From Hydrogenophaga sp. (lineage in GTDB: Bacteria; Pseudomonadota; Gammaproteobacteria; Burkholderiales; Burkholderiaceae_C): a DNA stretch of 64,000 nt. A program made the translations under genes and the position numbers. Shown piece after piece: positions 56,201 through 64,000 of the stretch (position 1 is the first letter of the stretch; every line of letters starts with the position of its first letter). The stretch covers positions 1 through 64,000 of the forward strand of contig NZ_JAUSCF010000022.1 of the NCBI RefSeq assembly GCF_030651625.1, written 5' to 3'. The notes under the pieces were generated by a model that was not told the DNA's origin, did no database searches, and saw nothing but the letters and a program-made list of their open reading frames with translations.

Positions 56201-57156
56201 GTGAGCGAGGTCTCGGCCACGTTGGTGGAGAGCACGATGCGCCGCCCACTGTGGTCCTGGAAGATGCGGTCTTGCTCGGCCTGAGAGAGTCGCGCGAACA
56301 ACGGCAGCACCTCGGCATTGCGCAGCGTGGGGATGTGGCTGAGGTGTTTGCGCAGGTGGTCAGCGGCTTCACGAATTTCCCGCTCACCGGGCAGGAAGAC
56401 GAGGATGTCGCCCCCCTGTGGGCCCCGCCAGAGCTCGTCCACCGCGTCGGTGATGGCGCTGTTCAGGTCGTGGTCGCGGCTTTCCTCGAATGGGCGCCAG
56501 CGCACTTCGACCGGGAAAGTGCGTCCCGACACCTGAATGACTGGCGCAGGGCCTTTTTTTGAAGCGAAGTATTCAGCAAACCGCTGAGCGTCAATGGTCG
56601 CCGAAGTCACCACTACCTTCAGGTCGGGCCGGCGAGGCAGCAGCTGGCGGAGGTAGCCCAGCAGGAAGTCGATGTTGAGACTTCGCTCGTGAGCCTCGTC
56701 AATGATGATGGTGTCGTAGGCCCGCAGGTCCGGGTCGGTTTGCGTCTCGGCCAGCAAAATGCCGTCGGTCATGAGCTTGACAGACGCGTCCTTGCTCAAG
56801 CGGTCCTGAAACCGCACCTTGAAACCCACCACTTCGCCCAGCGGCGTCTTCAACTCCTCGGCGATGCGCTTGGCCACACTTGAGGCAGCGATGCGGCGCG
56901 GCTGAGTGTGACCGATCAGCTGGGGCCGCTGGCCCGGCTTCACGTTGAGCTTGCCACGCCCCATCTGCAACGCGATCTTGGGCAACTGTGTGGTCTTGCC
57001 CGAGCCGGTTTCGCCGCAGACGATGACGACCTGGTGGTCGCGCATGGCGGCCTCGATTTCCTCTCGGCGCCCGGAGACTGGCAAGGATTCGGGAAATTCG
57101 ATGTGCAGCGTTGTAGAGGGCAAGGGTCTGACTTCGGTCAAAATCGGGCAGCCCAC
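53230..57156 (-). CDS. hrpA: ATP-dependent RNA helicase HrpA
   Basis: The 1308-residue DEAH-box helicase has Walker A [20 protein letters not shown], motif Ia [17 protein letters not shown], the DEAH box [15 protein letters not shown], motif III [16 protein letters not shown] and motif VI [20 protein letters not shown], followed by the HA2/OB region and the long HrpA C-terminal domain. It rescues collided ribosomes or remodels mRNA in the cytoplasm. The GTG at 57156 with AGGGA five bases upstream fits HrpA length; TTG starts at 57141 and 57123 are alternatives, and the frame further upstream is antisense to argA. Confidence 0.93.
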   Translation of the reverse strand: [1308 protein letters not shown]

Positions 57157-57204
57157 AATTATCCCTGTACCGGCCCGCCTCTGCCTGCCCTGCCAACGAC
57201 CACC

Positions 57205-58545
57205 ATGTCCAACGTCTTCAACTTCACCTTTGTGCCCTGGTTCCGGTCGGTTGCGCCCTACATCCACAAGCACCGAAGCAACACGCTGGTGGTGGGCATT
57301 GCGGGCGAAGCGATCGCGGCGGGCAAGTTGCAGAACGTGGCGCAGGACCTGGCTTTGATCCAGAGCATGGGGGTGAAGATTGTGCTCGTGCACGGCTTCC
57401 GGCCGCAGGTGAACGAGCAGTTGAGAGCCAAGGGCCATGAACCTCGGTACTCCCACGGCATGCGCATCACAGATTCTGTGGCGCTGGATTGCGCCCAGGA
57501 GGCTGCCGGTCAGTTGCGCTACGAGATCGAGGCGGCATTCAGCCAGGGTTTGCCCAACACCCCCATGGCCGGCGCCACCGTTCGGGTGATCTCGGGCAAC
57601 TTCATCTCAGCCCGCCCCGTCGGCCTGATTGACGGCGTCGACTTTCTTCACTCCGGGCTGGTACGCAAGGTGGACACGGAAGGTATTCAGCGCACGCTGG
57701 ACATGGGCGCTCTGGTGCTGCTCTCGCCTTTTGGCTTCTCCCCCACCGGTGAGGCCTTCAACCTGACCATGGAAGACGTGGCCACTTCGGTGGCTGTTGC
57801 GCTGCAGGTGGACAAACTGATGTTCCTGACCGAGGTGCCAGGCATCCGCGTCAACGCCGCCGACCTCGAGAGCGAAATCGACACAGAACTACCTCTGGCC
57901 GAGGCCAAGAAGATGATTGGCGCCCTGCCTGCGCCCTCTCAGCCCACCGACCCGGCTTTCTACCTTCAGCATTGCATTCGTGCCTGCGAAGGCGGTGTGG
58001 AGCGGAGCCACATCCTGCCCTTCTCGGTCGATGGTGCCCTGCTGCTGGAGATTTACACCCACGACGGCATCGGCACCATGGTGGTCGATGAAAAGCTGGA
58101 GAGTGTGCGGGAAGCGACCATTGACGACGTGAGCGGCATCGTTGCGCTGATCGAACCGTTCGAGAAAGACGGCACGCTGGTCAAGCGCGATCGCACCGAG
58201 ATCGAACGTGACGCTGGCTACTACACCATCATCGAACACGATGGCGTGATCTTCGGCTGCGCAGCGCTGTACCCCTACCCGGAAGAACGAACGGGCGAGA
58301 TGGCTGCGTTGACCGTGTCACCAGACACGCAAAGCCAGGGCGATGGTGAGCGGCTGCTCAAGCGCATCGAAAGCCGCGCCCGCGCGCAGGGGCTGCAGAG
58401 CATCTTCGTGCTGACCACAAGGACCATGCACTGGTTCCTCAAGCGGGGCTTCGTGCAGGTCAATGCCGAATGGCTCCCCGAAGCACGCAAGCGCAAGTAC
58501 AACTGGGACCGGAAGAGCCAGGTGCTGGTGAAGAAAGTGGGATGA
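57205..58545 (+). CDS. argA: Amino-acid N-acetyltransferase (N-acetylglutamate synthase)
   Basis: The 446-residue enzyme makes N-acetylglutamate, the first step of arginine synthesis. It has an N-terminal amino acid kinase-like domain (FNFTFVPWFRSVAPYIHKHR, IVLVHGFRPQVNEQL, FLTEVPGIRVNAADLESEID) and a C-terminal GNAT domain (ATIDDVSGIVALIEPFEKDG, MAALTVSPDTQSQGDGERLL). Arginine feedback control through the kinase-like domain is known for the family. The ATG at 57205 is chosen; the frame is open upstream through the hrpA antisense. It diverges from hrpA with a 48-base gap. Confidence 0.96.
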   Translation: MSNVFNFTFVPWFRSVAPYIHKHRSNTLVVGIAGEAIAAGKLQNVAQDLALIQSMGVKIVLVHGFRPQVNEQLRAKGHEPRYSHGMRITDSVALDCAQEAAGQLRYEIEAAFSQGLPNTPMAGATVRVISGNFISARPVGLIDGVDFLHSGLVRKVDTEGIQRTLDMGALVLLSPFGFSPTGEAFNLTMEDVATSVAVALQVDKLMFLTEVPGIRVNAADLESEIDTELPLAEAKKMIGALPAPSQPTDPAFYLQHCIRACEGGVERSHILPFSVDGALLLEIYTHDGIGTMVVDEKLESVREATIDDVSGIVALIEPFEKDGTLVKRDRTEIERDAGYYTIIEHDGVIFGCAALYPYPEERTGEMAALTVSPDTQSQGDGERLLKRIESRARAQGLQSIFVLTTRTMHWFLKRGFVQVNAEWLPEARKRKYNWDRKSQVLVKKVG

Positions 58546-58608
58546 CGCTGCGAACGTTCAGACGGCATGTGGCCGAGCAACTTTGGCCCAGGCCTTCGCT
58601 ACGAAGTC

Positions 58609-59103
58609 TCACACGCTGCGGCGCTGCATCAGCAAGATGACTGCCATGGCGGTGATCGCTGAAAAGACCAGAAAAGTCCAGTTGGCAATCGACAGCCCCA
58701 GAAAAGTCCAGTCGATCTCCGAGCAGTCGCCACTGCCCTTGAAAATCATGGGGATGGCGCGCTTGAGCGGGAACGCCTCGATCATCCCGAAAAAATCCCG
58801 GCCACAGCTCAAAATTTCAGGTGGGTTCCACTGCAGCCAGCTTTGTCGCGCCGCCACAAAGGCGCCGAACGCAGCAAAGGCACCCATGAATACCAGTCCG
58901 GACGCTAGAACCACGCGCTGGCCCAACAGCGCCGCCAGCCCGGCCACCACAGCGACGAGAATCAGGGCATACCGCTGAACGATGCACATTGGGCAGGGCT
59001 CCAGGCCCACGGAGTGCTGCAGATACAGACCGAAGGCAAGCATGGCAACGCTGCCGGTGGCGATCAGGGTCAACCAGAGTCTGGTGTTCGAAAGGTTCAG
59101 CAT
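58609..59103 (-). CDS. dsbB: Disulfide bond formation protein DsbB
   Basis: The 164-residue inner-membrane quinone reductase re-oxidises DsbA. It has four transmembrane segments and the two periplasmic Cys pairs: CPMC at residues 37-40 (LEPCPMCIVQRYALI) and Cys100/Cys127 (PPEILSCGRDFF, FKGSGDCSEIDW). The start at 59103 (MLNLSNTRLW) fits the family; the longer open frame is antisense to downstream genes. It diverges from yggX. dsbA is not in this window. Confidence 0.95.
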   Translation of the reverse strand: MLNLSNTRLWLTLIATGSVAMLAFGLYLQHSVGLEPCPMCIVQRYALILVAVVAGLAALLGQRVVLASGLVFMGAFAAFGAFVAARQSWLQWNPPEILSCGRDFFGMIEAFPLKRAIPMIFKGSGDCSEIDWTFLGLSIANWTFLVFSAITAMAVILLMQRRSV

Positions 59104-59238
59104 GAGAGGAAGGGACGGGCCGTGGATTGGGGCAATCACTGGATGCCCGCGCGGCAATTGGAACACCATTTGCCAGGCAAGTTTCCCAAAGCGGGCACAA
59201 TTTGACCTTTCGCAAACAGACACAGCAAGGATTTCGAC

Positions 59239-59517
59239 ATGGCCCGTTCCGTCAATTGCATCAAGCTCGGCAAAGAAGCCGAAGGCCTGGACTTTCCTCC
59301 CTACCCTGGTGAACTGGGCAAACGCATCTTTGAGAACGTGAGCAAGGAAGCGTGGGCGGCCTGGCTCAAACATCAAACCATGTTGTTGAATGAGAATCGT
59401 CTGAACCTGGCCGATGCCCGCGCCCGCCAGTACCTCGCCCGTCAAATGGAAAAGCACTTCTTTGGCGAGGGCGCCGATGCCGCTGTCGGCTACGTGCCCC
59501 CATCTGAACCAACCTGA
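59239..59517 (+). CDS. yggX: Fe(2+)-trafficking/oxidative damage protection protein YggX
   Basis: The 92-residue protein has [20 protein letters not shown], the conserved Cys7, [20 protein letters not shown] and [20 protein letters not shown]. YggX protects iron-sulfur clusters from oxidation and may move ferrous iron. The ATG at 59239 follows a spacer with several A-rich bases. It diverges from dsbB and is followed after 53 bases by the FAD oxidoreductase gene. Confidence 0.96.
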   Translation: MARSVNCIKLGKEAEGLDFPPYPGELGKRIFENVSKEAWAAWLKHQTMLLNENRLNLADARARQYLARQMEKHFFGEGADAAVGYVPPSEPT

Positions 59518-59570
59518 GCGCCATGACGTGATGAGAGCCCGGGCGCCAACCCGGAGCACAGGGCCCCATT

Positions 59571-60770
59571 GTGCAGTCTGACTCTCCCCGCCATGCGCTG
59601 GTGATTGGTGCTGGCCTGGCCGGTGCAGCCGTCTGTTCGGTGCTGGCGAGCAAGGGGTGGCGACTGACCTTGCTGGACGCTGGGAGCGGGCCAGCGCAGG
59701 CTGCATCTGCGCTGCCGGTGGGCATGCTAAGCCCACATGTCACGCGGGCGCCCACGCCACTTTCAAGACTGTCCGCACTCGGCGTAGCCGATACCCGTAC
59801 CGAATTGGAGCGCCTGATTCCACAGGGCCAGGGGTGGCAGGCATGTGAGGTGGACAATCTGAGCCATGATGTGGGTCGGTGGCCTGCGGCGCTGGTGCGG
59901 CCGGCAGCGTTGGTCCATGCCTGGCTTGACGAGGCCTCTCGCCTGGCGCAACTGACCGCACACTGGAATCACGAGGTGGCGCAATTGTGGCGGGTCCAGC
60001 CAGGCATCGACGCCGAGGGCGGTGGCCCAGCAACACCAACCGCGACCTGGCGGGCGGTTGCAGCGGATGGATCGACCTTGGCCGAGGCTCCCATGGTGGT
60101 GGTGTGCGCAGCATTTGGTAGCGCCTCCCTGTTGTCCGGCACAGGCGTCGCACTGCCGACGAACGCGCTGCCGCTGCGCCCTGTCAAGGGACAAATGTCG
60201 CTGGCGGAGCTATCTGGGGAAGCCCTCGCCGATTGGCCACAGCGGGACAATGGCGTGTATGTGCCTCAATACGAGGACAGTGGTCTGGCACCCAGGTGGC
60301 CCTCACGAATCTGGGCCATGGGCTCAACCTACGTCAGGGGCGACGCCAGCACCGACGTCACAGACGATGGTCACCAGCGCAACGCACAGAGTCTGGAGGC
60401 GATGAACCCGCAGGCAGCAGAGCGACTGCGTGAATCCGCGGGCAGCCAAAGACTGTTGGGCTGGGCAGAGGTTCGATGCGCGTCCCTGGACCGCTTGCCC
60501 TTGGCGGGAGCCGTTCCCGACAACAGTGCCTTGCTTCAGCTCAAAGGTACCCGGCGGCGGTACCTGCCCAGTCTTGCCGATACGCCCCGTGAGCCAGGTC
60601 TTTACATGCTGAGCGCCTTGGGTTCTCGAGGCATCACGCTCGCACATTGGTGCGCCAGGTTGATCGCATCGCAGATTCAGGGCGAATCGTTTGATGCAGA
60701 CCCGGATCTGGTCGCAGCCGTCGACCCGGCCCGTTTTGCCTGGAGGCAGGCGCGCAGGTCATCCACTTGA
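59571..60770 (+). CDS. FAD-dependent oxidoreductase, MnmC C-terminal-domain-like
   Basis: The 399-residue enzyme starts with GTG and has the DAO-type FAD site ALVIGAGLAGAAVCSVLASK followed by WRLTLLDAGSGPAQAASALP. The GMLSPHVTRAPTPLSRLSAL segment and late SALGSRGITLAHWCARLIAS match the MnmC oxidase domain, which converts cmnm5s2U34 in tRNA wobble positions to nm5s2U. The methyltransferase half of bifunctional MnmC is absent, so this is a standalone MnmC2-type protein, common in betaproteobacteria. The tRNA substrate is inferred. Confidence 0.85.
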   Translation: MQSDSPRHALVIGAGLAGAAVCSVLASKGWRLTLLDAGSGPAQAASALPVGMLSPHVTRAPTPLSRLSALGVADTRTELERLIPQGQGWQACEVDNLSHDVGRWPAALVRPAALVHAWLDEASRLAQLTAHWNHEVAQLWRVQPGIDAEGGGPATPTATWRAVAADGSTLAEAPMVVVCAAFGSASLLSGTGVALPTNALPLRPVKGQMSLAELSGEALADWPQRDNGVYVPQYEDSGLAPRWPSRIWAMGSTYVRGDASTDVTDDGHQRNAQSLEAMNPQAAERLRESAGSQRLLGWAEVRCASLDRLPLAGAVPDNSALLQLKGTRRRYLPSLADTPREPGLYMLSALGSRGITLAHWCARLIASQIQGESFDADPDLVAAVDPARFAWRQARRSST

Positions 60771-60808
60771 TGAATCGAATGGCATGAAGGACCTGTCCCG
60801 CAATCGGC

Positions 60809-61609
60809 TCAAAGGCGTTCCATCCATTTCGATAACGCTTCCGACTCAAGCGGGCGCGCCAGCAGTGCAGCAATGCCCAGCCGTTCGGCATTGCGTCGGG
60901 TTCGCCTGCGGCTCCACCATCCAGCCAACGGCCCCGCCAGCTCGCTGATCGCCACGGGCAACGCGTCGCTGTTGCGCTTACGAAACAGCGCCATCAATGT
61001 CCACGGGTCGATATGCTGGTCGTCCAGATTGAACACGCCAAAGCAGTAAAGGTTGCGCCCAAGGAGATCGATCGTGTCGTTGGTGGTGGTCACCATGTCC
61101 ACCTCCTCCACGCCCACCAGACTCAAGTTGTGGCGAAGCAGCGATGCCTCCTCGTCGCTCACACCCACCAACAGGGCGCGCTTTGGTGGGCTTCCTGCTG
61201 CGTCGGGTTCGTCATGCAGGACCGCTGGGGAAGTGATGTCCAGATCCAGCAAACCCGAATCGGCCTGGTGCACAGCAAAGACGGCATCCAGATCGTGCAG
61301 GATGTTCACCCACTGAATGGGCCGCTCCAGCACCCGCCAGGCGTGTTCCGGTGCATCTGGCCCTACCCAGATGAGCCACTGCCCCCGAGGGAGTTGTCTG
61401 GCGTGAGAAAGCACGGCCTCGGCCGAACTGCCATCCACCAGCATCACCTGCGGCGGTACCAGCGCAGCATTCGCGTCCCCAGGCGCAGGCGCAATCCAGG
61501 GCGCATAGGAAAGACCGCGCTCTTCCGAAAGCCGAAATACCGTGTTGAGTGCGTGGCGCTCGACGTCGCTGAACCCCACCACACCCACCAATACCCTTTG
61601 TTTTTGCAT
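60809..61609 (-). CDS. Tandem degenerate response-regulator-receiver-like protein
   Basis: The 266-residue product looks like two receiver-fold domains in a row. The first opens MQKQRVLVGVVGFSDVERHA with an acidic VMLVDGSSAEAVL; the second has RALLVGVSDEEASLLRHNLS, acidic FNLDDQHIDPWTL and an ending LLARPLESEALSKWMERL reminiscent of the receiver Lys-Pro loop. The phospho-acceptor and Lys residues are not canonical, so phosphorylation is doubtful. No output domain is seen. No family is recognised; the ATG at 61609 is the likely start. Confidence 0.6.
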   Translation of the reverse strand: MQKQRVLVGVVGFSDVERHALNTVFRLSEERGLSYAPWIAPAPGDANAALVPPQVMLVDGSSAEAVLSHARQLPRGQWLIWVGPDAPEHAWRVLERPIQWVNILHDLDAVFAVHQADSGLLDLDITSPAVLHDEPDAAGSPPKRALLVGVSDEEASLLRHNLSLVGVEEVDMVTTTNDTIDLLGRNLYCFGVFNLDDQHIDPWTLMALFRKRNSDALPVAISELAGPLAGWWSRRRTRRNAERLGIAALLARPLESEALSKWMERL

Positions 61610-61700
61610 GCGTTGATTATTGCGCTGCCCCATACGGCCTGGGCCAGGCGTTGGTCTGCCCTTTCGTATGCCGAGCGCGCGAGCCTTTCATTTCCAGAAG

Positions 61701-61723
61701 TTATATTGCAATAAGCAAAAAGT
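61701..61723 (+). promoter_or_regulatory. AT-rich palindromic site in the cysI leader (CysB-type candidate)
   Basis: TTATATTGCAATAA at 61701-61714 has a perfect 8-base palindrome (ATTGCAAT) and is followed by an A-rich run, in sharp contrast to the GC-rich surroundings. It lies 240 bases before the cysI ATG and 137 bases before a short leader reading frame. LysR-type CysB sites are AT-rich; the assignment is tentative. Confidence 0.4.
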
Positions 61724-61837
61724 CGTTGGGAATCTATGCAACGGTGCCTACAGTCACCGCCATGCCCGATGTTGCGATCATATTTGCATGCTTTGCCGTC
61801 GGCCTCATTGCTCGGCCCACGCCTGAGGTAAACACCC

Positions 61838-61915
61838 ATGAACGGCCTGTCCGTAGTTCGCACCCAGGTGCGCAGCCTCATGCAAAGCGGATATGGCTGC
61901 GCTCCAACCCGCTGA
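61838..61915 (+). CDS. Putative 25-codon leader peptide upstream of cysI
   Basis: ATG at 61838 is preceded by TGAGGT with nine bases of spacing, a good ribosome binding site. The predicted peptide reads MNGLSVVRTQVRSLMQSGYG then CAPTR and ends in TGA, 27 bases before the cysI ATG. A single Cys codon lies five codons from the stop in a GC-A-P context. Its position, ribosome binding site and proximity to a cysteine-pathway gene suggest a regulatory leader peptide; translation and conservation are unverified. Confidence 0.5.
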   Translation: MNGLSVVRTQVRSLMQSGYGCAPTR

Positions 61916-61942
61916 CTACCGATTCCACTTTCCACAACAACG

Positions 61943-63718
61943 ATGTACCAGTATTCCGTATTTGACCGCCAGTTCGTTCAACTGCGCGCCCATCAATACC
62001 GCGATCAGCTCCAGCGCTGGCAAGGCGGCTCGCTGCCAGAACTCGAGTTCAAGCCACTGCGCCTTCAGAACGGCTGGTATGTGCAGCGCTTCGCACCCAT
62101 GCTGCGCGTGGCTGTGCCTTACGGTGAGCTCTCCAGTGCCCAGATTCGTGTACTGGCCAAGATCGCGCGCGACTTTGATCACAAGGAAGCAAACGACACC
62201 TCGAACGCCAACGCGGGCCTGTCCGAGGTGCCCACGCTGCCCGACCGCTGCGCCCACTTCACCACGCGCCAGAACGTGCAATACAACTGGATTCCGCTGG
62301 CCCGCTCGGCCGACGTGATGGACCTGCTGGCGAGCGTGAACATGCACGGCATCCAGACCAGCGGGAACTGCATCCGCAACATCACCACCGACGCACTGGC
62401 AGGCATCGCGGTGGACGAAGTCGCCGACCCGCGCCCGTTTGCGGAAATTATGCGCCAGTGGAGCACACTGCACCCCGAGTTCGCCTTTCTCCCCCGCAAG
62501 TTCAAAATTGCCATCACCGGCGCGCGCGAAGACCGGGCGGCCACCGCCTGGCACGACGTGGGCCTTCGCCTGCTGCGCAATGTTGACGGCGACCTGGGCT
62601 TCCAGGTGCGCGTAGGTGGCGGCATGGGACGCACCCCTATCATTGGTGCGGTCGTTCGCGAGTTCCTGCCCTGGAACCAGATCCTGAACTACCTCGAAGC
62701 CGTGGTGCGCGCCTACAACCGCTTCGGCCGCCGCGACAACATCTACAAGGCCCGCATCAAGATCCTGGTGAAGGCCGAAGGCCAGGCGTTTGTGGACCAG
62801 GTGGAAGCCGAATACGCCGACATCCTGGAGAAAGATGGCGCGCCACACACCATCACCCAGGCCGAGCTTGACCGCGTGAACGCCTTCTTTGTGCCACCTG
62901 CGCTGCAGTGCGATCGCAAGAGCGCCGACGCCAAGATCGCGCACATCCTGAAGGCGGCGGCAGAAGACGACATGGAGTTCAGCCGCTGGCTGACCCAGAA
63001 CGTCAAGCCGCACCAGAATCCCGATTTGCGTGCCGTGACGCTGTCTTTCAAACGACTGGGACAGGCCCCGGGCGACGCCACGGCCGAGCAACTGGATCGA
63101 GCCGCTGAACTGGTCGACAAGTTCTCCGCAGGTGAAGCCCGCGTCACCCACGAACAGAACCTGCTGTTGCCATGGGTTCGTTGCGACCAGTTGCCCGAAC
63201 TCTGGCGAGAAGCGCGCCGCCTCGGCCTGGCCAAGCCCAACATCGGCTTGCTGACCGACATGATCGCCTGCCCCGGTGGTGACTTCTGCGACCTCGCCAA
63301 CGCGCGCTCGCTGCCACTCGCGCAAGCCATCCTGGGCCGCTACACGGACCTCGACGAGCTGCACGACCTGGGCGAAATCGACCTGCACATCAGTGGCTGC
63401 ATCAACTCTTGCGGCCACCATCACAGCGGCCACATCGGCATCCTGGGCGTCGACAAGGACGGCCAGGAGTGGTACCAGATCACGCTGGGCGGCTCGGACG
63501 GCACGCGCCTGTCGGGCGAATCCGTGCCCGGCAAAGTGGTGGGGCCTTCGTTCGCAGCCAGTGAAGTGCCCGACGTGATCGAGGCCCTGCTCGACACCTA
63601 CCGCGCCACCCGCGCAGACGGCGAAACCTTCATTGGCACGCTTCGCCGAGCCGGCCCTGACGCATTCAAGAGCGCCGCCAACGCGGTGCGCACCCACACC
63701 GCACGCGCTGCCGCTTGA
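61943..63718 (+). CDS. cysI: Assimilatory sulfite reductase hemoprotein (nitrite/sulfite reductase family)
   Basis: The 591-residue siroheme and [4Fe-4S] enzyme reduces sulfite to sulfide in cysteine synthesis. It has two ferredoxin-like half domains (MYQYSVFDRQFVQLRAHQYR, HFTTRQNVQYNWIPL) and the coupled cluster ligands Cys443/Cys449 (ACPGGDFCDLANARS) and Cys486/Cys490 (ISGCINSCGHHHSGHIGILG). The RQN and SGNC motifs near residues 110 and 145 bind siroheme and substrate. It is followed after 11 bases by a DUF934 gene and lies downstream of a 300-base leader with a short reading frame. Confidence 0.95.
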   Translation: MYQYSVFDRQFVQLRAHQYRDQLQRWQGGSLPELEFKPLRLQNGWYVQRFAPMLRVAVPYGELSSAQIRVLAKIARDFDHKEANDTSNANAGLSEVPTLPDRCAHFTTRQNVQYNWIPLARSADVMDLLASVNMHGIQTSGNCIRNITTDALAGIAVDEVADPRPFAEIMRQWSTLHPEFAFLPRKFKIAITGAREDRAATAWHDVGLRLLRNVDGDLGFQVRVGGGMGRTPIIGAVVREFLPWNQILNYLEAVVRAYNRFGRRDNIYKARIKILVKAEGQAFVDQVEAEYADILEKDGAPHTITQAELDRVNAFFVPPALQCDRKSADAKIAHILKAAAEDDMEFSRWLTQNVKPHQNPDLRAVTLSFKRLGQAPGDATAEQLDRAAELVDKFSAGEARVTHEQNLLLPWVRCDQLPELWREARRLGLAKPNIGLLTDMIACPGGDFCDLANARSLPLAQAILGRYTDLDELHDLGEIDLHISGCINSCGHHHSGHIGILGVDKDGQEWYQITLGGSDGTRLSGESVPGKVVGPSFAASEVPDVIEALLDTYRATRADGETFIGTLRRAGPDAFKSAANAVRTHTARAAA

Positions 63719-63729
63719 GGAGAAACCGA

Positions 63730-64000
63730 ATGACCCAAGCCCTTGAACTCTTCATCGCCAGCCGCTTTTCCGCCGCCGAAGCCGACGACCGCACGCTCAC
63801 CCTGGCCAACGACGCCGACCCACGAGAGGCCGATCTGAGCGGCATTGACGTGATCGAACTGCAGTTCCCCAAATTCAGCGACGGTCGCGCCTTCAGCCAG
63901 GCCTTCCTGCTGCGCCGGCGCCTCGGCTTCGCTGGTCAGATCCGGGCCATCGGCGATGTGTTGATCGATCAGTTGCTGCAGATGCAACGCAGCGGTTTTT
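63730..64000 (+). CDS. DUF934 family protein (cut by window end)
   Basis: The first 90 codons are present: MTQALELFIASRFSAAEADD and the family pattern LSGIDVIELQFPKFSDGRAF with SQAFLLRRRLGFAGQIRAIG. DUF934 proteins are encoded next to cysI or cysH in many proteobacteria and are thought to help sulfite or sulfate reduction. The gene begins 11 bases after the cysI stop (GGAG-like sequence just before), so it is co-transcribed. It continues beyond base 64000. Confidence 0.88.
   Translation, partial: MTQALELFIASRFSAAEADDRTLTLANDADPREADLSGIDVIELQFPKFSDGRAFSQAFLLRRRLGFAGQIRAIGDVLIDQLLQMQRSGF

Noticed and set aside
61916..63697. 593-codon minus-strand frame antisense to cysI
   Set aside because: It mirrors the clearly real cysI gene and shows no domain.

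Overview
The window is a compact, GC-rich chromosomal segment from a betaproteobacterium of the order Burkholderiales. The runs rimP-nusA-infB-rbfA-truB-typA, guaB-guaA, smpB/ratA/rnfH and pepA/lptF-lptG-cbiX-cysB, together with DUF2788, DUF2189, DUF2237 and DUF934 proteins, point to the family Comamonadaceae (Hydrogenophaga-like). The genus is an inference from gene content, not a measurement. There is no rRNA operon, no CRISPR array and no intact mobile element; one serine tRNA is present.

Layout. 0-3.2 kb: an FMN-binding PaiB-like protein, an unknown polytopic membrane protein and a RibD-C-type reductase, flanked by two copies of a 160-bp element with inverted ends. 3.2-8.3 kb: two arms of a likely uncharacterised biosynthetic cluster. 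The minus arm encodes an MDR dehydrogenase, a PTPS/QueD-like protein, a GT4 glycosyltransferase and a methyltransferase. The plus arm encodes a CDP-alcohol phosphatidyltransferase and a YceI protein. 8.3-12.9 kb: surface-polymer genes (LTA-synthase-like sulfatase, FkbM methyltransferase, OafA-type acyltransferase). 12.9-20.5 kb: guanine nucleotide synthesis, trans-translation (SmpB), RatA/RnfH, a 3-hydroxyisobutyryl-CoA hydrolase-like enzyme and a DMT exporter. 20.5-29 kb: the translation/transcription-factor operon with its promoter and a leader terminator. 29-36 kb: two small membrane-protein genes and the yejABEF peptide ABC transporter. 36-41.6 kb: fabI, a large basic amino acid decarboxylase, and an NfeD/stomatin pair. 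41.7-42.9 kb: tRNA-Ser with a decayed integrase. 42.9-51 kb: branched-chain amino acid binding protein, holC, pepA, lptFG, cbiX, cysB and an aminotransferase. 51-61.6 kb: Rieske protein, FecR-SPOR protein, hrpA, argA, dsbB, yggX, an MnmC2-like oxidoreductase and a tandem receiver-like protein. 61.6-64 kb: cysI with a long leader, followed by a DUF934 gene cut by the window end.

Functional links. Sulfur assimilation appears twice, in the regulator CysB with a CbiX-type chelatase (siroheme supply) and in the siroheme enzyme CysI. The cysI leader contains a short reading frame with a good ribosome binding site, and CysI is the natural place to look for Cys-responsive control. The PTPS-like protein has lost every residue of the classical catalytic triad yet sits among a dehydrogenase, glycosyltransferase, methyltransferase and reductase. 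This cluster is the best candidate here for an undescribed pathway.
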